Source of the DNA: an uncultured Hyphomonadaceae bacterium
GTDB taxonomy: Bacteria; Pseudomonadota; Alphaproteobacteria; Caulobacterales; Hyphomonadaceae
DNA length: 11,194 bases
Direction: 5' to 3'
NCBI GenBank assembly: GCA_937873805.1
Contig: CALMWO010000135.1
Location: 1 to 11,194, forward strand
The notes under the pieces were generated by a model. That model worked only from the letters and a program-made list of their open reading frames with translations. It was not told the DNA's origin and searched no databases. The translations under genes and the position numbers were made by a program. Within the stretch, counting starts at the first letter, position 1. Every line of letters begins with the position of its first letter. Below are positions 6,901 to 11,194 of the stretch, piece by piece.

Positions 6901-8238
6901 ATGCAGACCGCCAGACACAAACTCTTCGCCGCGGCCTCCGCCGCCATGCTTGCGCTAGCCGTCGCCTGCGCGCCGGAAGCGCCCAAGCCTGAAGTCGCCG
7001 AAGCCCCTGCTGCGCCTGTGGTCGCCGACCCCGCGCAAACATCGCTGACGATGGCCGCCAATCCGGCTGCGCTGGGTTTCGACCAAGCCGCTTTCGACAA
7101 AGCCAAGGCTGACCTTGAAACCGAAGTCAAAGCCGGCCGCATTCCCGGCGCCGTCCTGCTCGTCGCCAAAGGCGGCCAGGTCGTGAACGTCACCACGGTT
7201 GGCACGGAAGGTCCGGGCGACGCCGATCCCATGACGCCTGAGACCATCTTCCGCATCTATTCGATGTCGAAGCCGATCGTCTCGGTCGCCACCATGCAGC
7301 TGGTCGAAGAAGGCAAGCTCGCGCTGGAAGACCCGATCTCGAAGTACATTCCCGAATTTGCCAGCCCGAAAGTGCTGGAAGCCGACGGCAAGACCACCCG
7401 TCCCGCCACGCGCGAAATCACCGTGCGCGATTTGCTCAGCCACGAATCGGGCCTGATCTACGGCGTCTTCGCCGCCCCTGAAGACCCGCTCGGCAAGCTC
7501 TACATGGCAGCCGGCGACACGCGCTTCGACTTCACCGCGCTCGATCTCTCCAAGGCCATCGCCGCTCTGCCGCTCAAGGCCGACCCGGGTTCGGCATGGA
7601 ACTATTCGCGTTCGACCGACGTGCTCGGCGCCGTCATCGAAGTTGCCTCCGGCAAGACACTCGACGCCCTGCTCAACGAGAAGATCTTTACCCCGCTCGG
7701 CATGGACGACACGCACTTCTATCTCGAAGCCGATGAAGCCAACCGCCTCGCGGAAGGTCCGACCACCCTGAAAACCGCGCTCTCCACGCCGAAAGTCGTG
7801 CAGCCCATGCTGTCGGGCGGCGGCGGCCTCAGCTCAACGACGGAAGACTATTTCCGTTTCGTCGAGATGCTGCGCGGCAAAGGCGAATATCGCGGCGTGC
7901 GCCTGATCAAGCCGGAAACGCTCGACGCGATGCTGGTCGACCAGATCGGACCGACTGTGGATCGCAAGAACTGGTTCTATGGCCCGCTCGGCGGCTTCGG
8001 TCTCGGCTTCGGCCTCCTGCCGATCGATCTGCAGGACCCATCGAAAGGCAACGTGTTCTCGTGGTCGGGTTATGCCGGGACGAACATGTGGGTCGACCCG
8101 AAGAACGACATCACGACGATCTTCATGATCCAGACCAACGAAGCGCCCGCCGACTATCCGGTGAAGATGCGCCAGTGGGTCTATGGCGGCTACAAGGATC
8201 CCGCCGCCGCTCCTGCCCCCGCCGCTCCCGCCCAGTAG
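6901..8238 (+). CDS. beta-lactamase-related serine hydrolase, predicted lipoprotein (family VIII esterase-like)
   Basis: The 445-residue serine hydrolase belongs to the class C beta-lactamase/penicillin-binding-protein/family VIII carboxylesterase fold. The nucleophile motif is SMSK at 121-124 (SxxK), in the context FRIYSMSKPIVS. The second motif is Tyr235-Ser-Arg in WNYSRSTDVLG, where true lactamases have Y-x-N; STDVLG resembles esterases of this group. The third motif is WSG at 388-390 (FSWSGYAGTNMWVDP), replacing KTG. An esterase or peptidase-like activity is thus more likely than antibiotic hydrolysis. The N-terminus (MQTARHKLFAAASAAMLALAVAC) is a signal peptide with a probable lipidated Cys23, followed by an Ala/Pro-rich linker; the C-terminus is also Ala/Pro-rich. 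The frame opens earlier, at 6748, but the signal peptide and a GGGG six bases upstream favour 6901. It is divergent from the hydroxylase pair and possibly co-regulated with it. Confidence 0.88.
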   Translation: MQTARHKLFAAASAAMLALAVACAPEAPKPEVAEAPAAPVVADPAQTSLTMAANPAALGFDQAAFDKAKADLETEVKAGRIPGAVLLVAKGGQVVNVTTVGTEGPGDADPMTPETIFRIYSMSKPIVSVATMQLVEEGKLALEDPISKYIPEFASPKVLEADGKTTRPATREITVRDLLSHESGLIYGVFAAPEDPLGKLYMAAGDTRFDFTALDLSKAIAALPLKADPGSAWNYSRSTDVLGAVIEVASGKTLDALLNEKIFTPLGMDDTHFYLEADEANRLAEGPTTLKTALSTPKVVQPMLSGGGGLSSTTEDYFRFVEMLRGKGEYRGVRLIKPETLDAMLVDQIGPTVDRKNWFYGPLGGFGLGFGLLPIDLQDPSKGNVFSWSGYAGTNMWVDPKNDITTIFMIQTNEAPADYPVKMRQWVYGGYKDPAAAPAPAAPAQ

Positions 8239-8262
8239 TCAGATCCATCGTCTGAGTTTGCG

Positions 8263-8289
8263 ACAGGCCCGGCCACAAGCCGGGCCTGT
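8263..8289 (+). terminator. intrinsic terminator of the serine hydrolase gene
   Basis: ACAGGCCCGGC (8263-8273) pairs perfectly over 11 bases with GCCGGGCCTGT (8279-8289) around a 5-base loop, followed by the T-rich TCGTTTG. It sits 24 bases after the hydrolase stop and 11 bases before the convergent tetR stop. The plus-strand side has the better T-rich tail. It may also act, more weakly, on tetR transcripts. Confidence 0.75.
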
Positions 8290-8300
8290 TCGTTTGTGGC

Positions 8301-8927
8301 TCAACCCGGCGACAACGCCTTCAGAACGCTCTCGACTAACCGTCGCGAATAACTCTCCGGCACAGGCCCGCGCATCGCGATCAGGCGATGCCAGATCGGT
8401 CCGAACAGAAGCTCGGTTGCCAGATCGATATCCCAGTCGCGGCGTATCACGCCCTTCAGCGCCTGCTCCGCCAGTATGTGGCGCAGCGGCACTTTCACGC
8501 TCTCGGAAAACCAGCCACGAAACGTCTCGCCCGCTTCGCTGTCGTCGGCCGCAGCCAACAGCGCGCCGCGCCAGGCATGGGCGCCGTCGCCCGTTCGCAC
8601 GGCCACCAGCATGGGCTCGATCAATGCAGCGATCCTGTCGCGCACATCTGCATTGGCTGCTACCGGCGCCGGCTTTTCAGCCAGCGTCGCCAACGCGGCA
8701 TCAACCGCAAGGCACGCCGCCGATTTCCACCAGCGATAGATTGTCTGCTTCGACGCCTTCGCATTCTTGGCTACACGATCGACGGAAAAGCCGCGCCACC
8801 CATGCTCCGATAGTTCGGTGTAAGCAGCCACCAGCACGGCATTGGTCGATGCTTCGCTGCGCCGAGGCCCGACACGTCGCTTTTCGGCCTCATCGCCGCC
8901 CGGAATCGGGATTTCGTCGTCTGACAT
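8301..8927 (-). CDS. TetR/AcrR family transcriptional regulator
   Basis: The 208-residue DNA-binding repressor has an N-terminal helix-turn-helix domain at about 25-72. Recognisable is HGWRGFSVDRVAKNAKASKQTIYRWWKS (residues 42-69), the canonical TetR recognition region, with TIYRWW closing the recognition helix. The remaining ~130 residues form the helical ligand/dimerisation domain, which is too divergent to name a ligand. A charged 20-residue N-terminal arm precedes the domain. The ATG at 8927 has GAGG five bases upstream. It is divergent from the carbonic anhydrase gene and convergent with the serine hydrolase gene. TetR proteins commonly control their own promoter and a divergent neighbour, so the 8928-9092 gap is the natural place for its operator. 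Confidence 0.88.
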   Translation of the reverse strand: MSDDEIPIPGGDEAEKRRVGPRRSEASTNAVLVAAYTELSEHGWRGFSVDRVAKNAKASKQTIYRWWKSAACLAVDAALATLAEKPAPVAANADVRDRIAALIEPMLVAVRTGDGAHAWRGALLAAADDSEAGETFRGWFSESVKVPLRHILAEQALKGVIRRDWDIDLATELLFGPIWHRLIAMRGPVPESYSRRLVESVLKALSPG

Positions 8928-8986
8928 GACAGCCTCGTCTCGGCGGCTATGGCCGCGAATACCGGAGCGGTGTTATCGAGAGGTCT

Positions 8987-9004
8987 AACGGAACTGTTCG
9001 TTCC
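8987..9004. promoter_or_regulatory. candidate TetR operator dyad
   Basis: Overlapping dyads are packed here: GGAAC-N5-GTTCC (8990-9004), GAAC-T-GTTC (8991-8999) and AACG-N8-CGTT (8987-9002). They lie in the 165-base divergent gap, 60 bases before tetR and about 90 before the carbonic anhydrase gene. Assignment to this TetR is by position and symmetry only. Confidence 0.4.
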
Positions 9005-9092
9005 TAGTCACGCATACCCACACCGGAAGTCAATCTCCCGGCCACCAACAGGGTTTGCCTACTGGCCGAACATTCGCTAGCGACACGCCACG

Positions 9093-9770
9093 ATGATCGA
9101 CTTCGCAGACGACGCACAAGATTTGATCGCAGGCTATCGGCGGTTCCGCGCCAGCCGTTACCGCGAAGCGCGCGATGTTTTCTATCGCCTGCGCGACGGG
9201 CAGGAACCGGCGACGATGATCATTGCCTGCGCCGACAGCCGCGCAGACCCCGCCATGATCTTCGACTCAGCTCCGGGCGAACTCTTCACCGTCCGCAACG
9301 TCGCGGCCCTCGTCCCGCCTTATGACGAGAGCGGAGGCCTTCACGGCGTCTCCGCCGCGCTCGAATTCGCGGTGACCCGCCTCAAGGTCAAACAGATCGT
9401 CGTCATGGGTCATGGCGGCTGCGGCGGCATCGCCGCTTCCCTCGCCGCCGCAGCTGACCGTCCCGTCGGCCGCTTCATCGCGCCCTGGGTCGAGATCGCC
9501 GCCGACGCCCGCGACGTCGTCCTGCGCGACGAGTCCATCCCGCGCTCCGACTGGCAGGAAGCTGTCGAGCATGGCGCCGTTGGCTTGTCGCTTACCAACC
9601 TGATGAGCTTTCCCTTCGTCCGTTCAGCCTACGAGCGCGGACTGCTCAGCATGAACGGCGCATGGTTCTCGATCGGCAAGGGCGAGCTGCACTGGCGCGA
9701 TCCCGAGACGGGCCATTTCTCCGTCGTCGCCGCCGAAGACGCGGCGGTCGACCAGGACAACAAGATCTAG
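9093..9770 (+). CDS. beta-class carbonic anhydrase
   Basis: The enzyme is a zinc enzyme interconverting carbon dioxide and bicarbonate in the cytoplasm; the product has 225 residues, normal for the class. Zinc ligands are visible: Cys46 and Asp48 with Arg50 in ACADSRADP (the CxDSR motif), and His107 and Cys110 in GHGGCGG. Other family landmarks are the N-terminal GYRRFRASRYREARDVFYRL helix region and FTVRNVAALVPPY. There is no signal peptide. The ATG at 9093 fits the family N-terminus, but no Shine-Dalgarno is evident; instead a palindrome, TCGCTAGCGA, lies ten bases upstream. The gene is divergent from a TetR regulator and followed after 14 bases by a small exported protein gene on the same strand, so the two may share a transcript. 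Roles in bicarbonate supply or pH homeostasis are general knowledge of the family. Confidence 0.93.
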   Translation: MIDFADDAQDLIAGYRRFRASRYREARDVFYRLRDGQEPATMIIACADSRADPAMIFDSAPGELFTVRNVAALVPPYDESGGLHGVSAALEFAVTRLKVKQIVVMGHGGCGGIAASLAAAADRPVGRFIAPWVEIAADARDVVLRDESIPRSDWQEAVEHGAVGLSLTNLMSFPFVRSAYERGLLSMNGAWFSIGKGELHWRDPETGHFSVVAAEDAAVDQDNKI

Positions 9771-9784
9771 CATCGGGGCTGTAT

Positions 9785-10234
9785 GTGAAACTGCATCGTT
9801 TGATCTTTGCGGCAACAAGTGCGATCGCGCTTCACACCTCCGCGCACGCCCAGGACCTCAAGGGTGATATGGAGTATTTCATGTCGGAATATCTCCGCGC
9901 CTGGAACGCGCACGATGCCGCGACGATCATCAAGGACTTCTACCATCTCGATCCCGGCCATCGCTGGAGCACTGTGGAAGGCCTGCAAGCCGAGTTCGAT
10001 CGCCTGAAGGCGGAAGGTTACGACCGCTCCGAAATCCACGGCATCACCGGCTGTGTGATCACCGCCGACACGGGCCAGGTCGAACTGCGCTTCACGCGCC
10101 TCAAGACAGACGGCACGTTCATGCCGCCCGAACAGCGCGTGTCCGTCTATCAGGTCCGCCGCTTCGACGACGGCTGGCGCGCCACCAACATGGCTGGCCT
10201 TGCTCCAGGCGAGAGCATGAAGTGCCCGGAATAA
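9785..10234 (+). CDS. exported protein of unknown function, NTF2-like candidate (paralogue A)
   Basis: This 149-residue protein has no function I recognise. It has a signal peptide (MKLHRLIFAATSAIALHTSAHAQ) with AHA-QD as the likely cleavage site, so it is probably periplasmic. The mature part contains EYLRAWNAHDAATIIKDFY, the kind of W-N-x-H-D opening helix seen in SnoaL/NTF2-like proteins, and ends with a YQVRRFDDGWR strand typical of that fold. The fold assignment is tentative. It is about 40% identical by hand alignment to the protein encoded convergently at 10239-10694, with Cys90 and Cys147 conserved. I chose GTG at 9785 because it starts the signal peptide and has GGGG six bases upstream. 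The ATG at 9783 is immediately followed by TGA, and longer in-frame starts run into the carbonic anhydrase gene. It lies 14 bases after that gene. Confidence 0.75.
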   Translation: MKLHRLIFAATSAIALHTSAHAQDLKGDMEYFMSEYLRAWNAHDAATIIKDFYHLDPGHRWSTVEGLQAEFDRLKAEGYDRSEIHGITGCVITADTGQVELRFTRLKTDGTFMPPEQRVSVYQVRRFDDGWRATNMAGLAPGESMKCPE

Positions 10235-10254
10235 CCGGCTAGCCTGCCGGGCAC
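10222..10254. terminator. inverted repeat spanning both convergent 3' ends
   Basis: GTGCCCGG (10222-10229) and CCGGGCAC (10247-10254) form a perfect 8-base stem around a 17-base loop that contains both stop codons and the palindrome GGCTAGCC (10237-10244). No T-run follows on either strand. It could serve as a bidirectional hairpin for both transcripts, but the arms are also the matching Cys-Pro codons of the two paralogues. Confidence 0.45.
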
Positions 10255-10694
10255 GCCAGCGGTTTGCCTGCATCTCCGCCCATCAGCTTTGTGATCCGCC
10301 ATCCGTCTTCGAACTTCTTCAGTTCGTAGGAGCTCGCCCGGTCTTTCGGCGGCAGCGGAACACCGGCTTCCGTGAGACGTGAGAACTTCATTCCGGCCCA
10401 AGCCGTGTCCCCGCCGATGATACACGCCTTGATCTCGTGAATGTCCGAATGGTGATAGCCTTGCGTCCGCAGGTTCACGAAGCCTTTCTCGAGGCTTTCG
10501 GTCTGCTCCGGCACGCCCGCTCCCATGCGATAGAAATCACGCGCGATCGTTGCCGAGTCGTGCTTGTTCCAGGTCGCCGTGTAGTTCCACATGAATTGCT
10601 CGACGACCTTCTCGGGTGCGAGTGAAGGCGCAGGCGGCGCCGACGCGCACGCGCTTATCGCCAGAACCAGCGCGAGCCCAATCATCCGCTTCAT
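10239..10694 (-). CDS. predicted lipoprotein of unknown function, NTF2-like candidate (paralogue B)
   Basis: This 151-residue protein has a lipoprotein signal (MKRMIGLALVLAISAC, lipobox ISAC with Cys16), followed by an Ala/Pro linker. The mature domain matches the neighbour at 9785-10234 in order: NYTATWNKHDSATIARDFY, GYHHSDIHEIKACII, LPPKDRASSYELKKFEDGWRITKL and the terminal ACP. Cys91 and Cys148 are spaced exactly as in the neighbour (57 residues), which suggests a disulphide. It may adopt an NTF2/SnoaL-like fold; this is tentative and no catalytic residues are evident. The start is the ATG at 10694, with AAGGA six bases upstream. An in-frame extension to 10778 overlaps the GNAT gene and lacks a signal peptide at its start. 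It lies 28 bases after the acetyltransferase gene on the same strand, so co-transcription is likely. Confidence 0.8.
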   Translation of the reverse strand: MKRMIGLALVLAISACASAPPAPSLAPEKVVEQFMWNYTATWNKHDSATIARDFYRMGAGVPEQTESLEKGFVNLRTQGYHHSDIHEIKACIIGGDTAWAGMKFSRLTEAGVPLPPKDRASSYELKKFEDGWRITKLMGGDAGKPLACPAG

Positions 10695-10722
10695 CAGCAA
10701 TCCTTCGTCATGGCGTTTCAGG

Positions 10723-11194
10723 TCACAAAGTCTCGGGTGCGCACGGCTCGCGCCACATCGCTTCCATTGGCGGCGCACCCGGCCCCGGTTCGAACAGCTT
10801 CATGCGCTCAAAGCCACGCGACCGATAGAAGCCCGTATTCGCCGGATTCGAATTCTCCAGATAGCACGGCACGCCGGCGCGATCCGCCGCGTCCAGCACC
10901 GGCGCCATCAGCTGCTTGCCAAGACCCTTGCCTCGCGAAGCCTTGCGCGTGCCGATCGCGAACAGATACATGTGCGGCGCCTTTGGGTGTTCGCGCGCCA
11001 TCGTGTCGCTTGCGCCCAGCGCACGCTTCACCGCGCCCTTTGCGCCTTTGCTCATGACAGCCGCGACCAGTCCGAGCATGGCCAGCAGTGGCGGCTCGCG
11101 GTTAGCCGATGAGTGGCACCACATCGTCGATCCCGCATCACCGATAAGATGGCACGTCCCGCGCGGGATATAGACGCTCTTGGCCAAAGCGCTG
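10723..11194 (-). CDS. GNAT family N-acetyltransferase (partial, N-terminus outside window)
   Basis: The acetyl-CoA-dependent acetyltransferase has an unknown acceptor. About 157 residues are visible, and the frame stays open to the right edge (codons for Ser-Ala precede the TTG at 11187), so the true start is probably outside; relatives have an extra 50-60 residues. Motif A is clear: MYLFAIGTRKASRGKGLGKQLM, with RGKGLG forming the acetyl-CoA pyrophosphate loop, then the helix PVLDAADRAGVPCYLENSNPANTGFYRSRGF (motif B), where YLENS and FYRSRGF are conserved in this subgroup. The C-terminus ends MEAMWREP, like other members with a final MWREP or similar. It lies upstream of the lipoprotein gene, with 28 bases between them. 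A TTG start at 11187 cannot be excluded but would leave the fold short. Confidence 0.85.
   Translation of the reverse strand, partial: SALAKSVYIPRGTCHLIGDAGSTMWCHSSANREPPLLAMLGLVAAVMSKGAKGAVKRALGASDTMAREHPKAPHMYLFAIGTRKASRGKGLGKQLMAPVLDAADRAGVPCYLENSNPANTGFYRSRGFERMKLFEPGPGAPPMEAMWREPCAPETL

Noticed and set aside
6637..6918. 93-codon minus-strand open frame in the divergent intergenic region
   Set aside because: It overlaps the hydrolase start, has no ribosome binding site or family resemblance, and would leave no room for the promoters.
10695..10778. Upstream start for the lipoprotein gene
   Set aside because: It overlaps the end of the GNAT gene and places the signal peptide internally; 10694 has AAGGA at good spacing.

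Overview
This is a high-GC alphaproteobacterial chromosomal window. The alphaproteobacterial assignment rests on the InfB N-terminus (the QSFSHGRSK block followed by a basic stretch), on the YlxR-L7Ae fusion, and on the style of the NusA C-terminus. A Hyphomonadaceae-like organism is my guess and is not proven here. I see no insertion sequence, tRNA, rRNA, CRISPR array or prophage gene. Most of the window looks like ordinary host DNA.

Left part (1-3830, minus strand): the conserved transcription/translation operon rimP-nusA-ylxR-infB. infB is cut by the window start. The genes are tightly packed: nusA has its Shine-Dalgarno inside the last codons of rimP, nusA and ylxR overlap by 20 bases, and ylxR and infB share an ATGA. 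A good promoter candidate (TCGACA, 17-base gap, TATATG) lies about 100 bases before rimP. It is followed by a start-site palindrome and two leader hairpins, so attenuation or autoregulation is possible.

Middle (3878-8300): a minus-strand pair encodes an isoquinoline-1-oxidoreductase-like (IorAB-type) molybdenum hydroxylase. It has a small two-[2Fe-2S] subunit and a large molybdopterin subunit with a twin-arginine signal. Divergent from it, a plus-strand gene encodes a lipoprotein-like serine hydrolase of the beta-lactamase / family VIII esterase class. The shared 260-base intergenic region contains a LacI-type palindrome. The hydrolase gene ends at a strong hairpin terminator, beyond which a convergent TetR regulator ends.

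Right part (8301-11194): a tetR gene is divergent from a beta-carbonic anhydrase gene, with a dyad operator candidate between them. Next come two small exported proteins that are recognisable paralogues (about 40% identical by hand alignment). They face each other and stop four bases apart: one has an ordinary signal peptide, the other is a predicted lipoprotein. The lipoprotein gene follows a GNAT acetyltransferase gene that runs off the right end. The paralogous pair, with conserved cysteines and a shared 3' inverted repeat, is the least explained part of the window.
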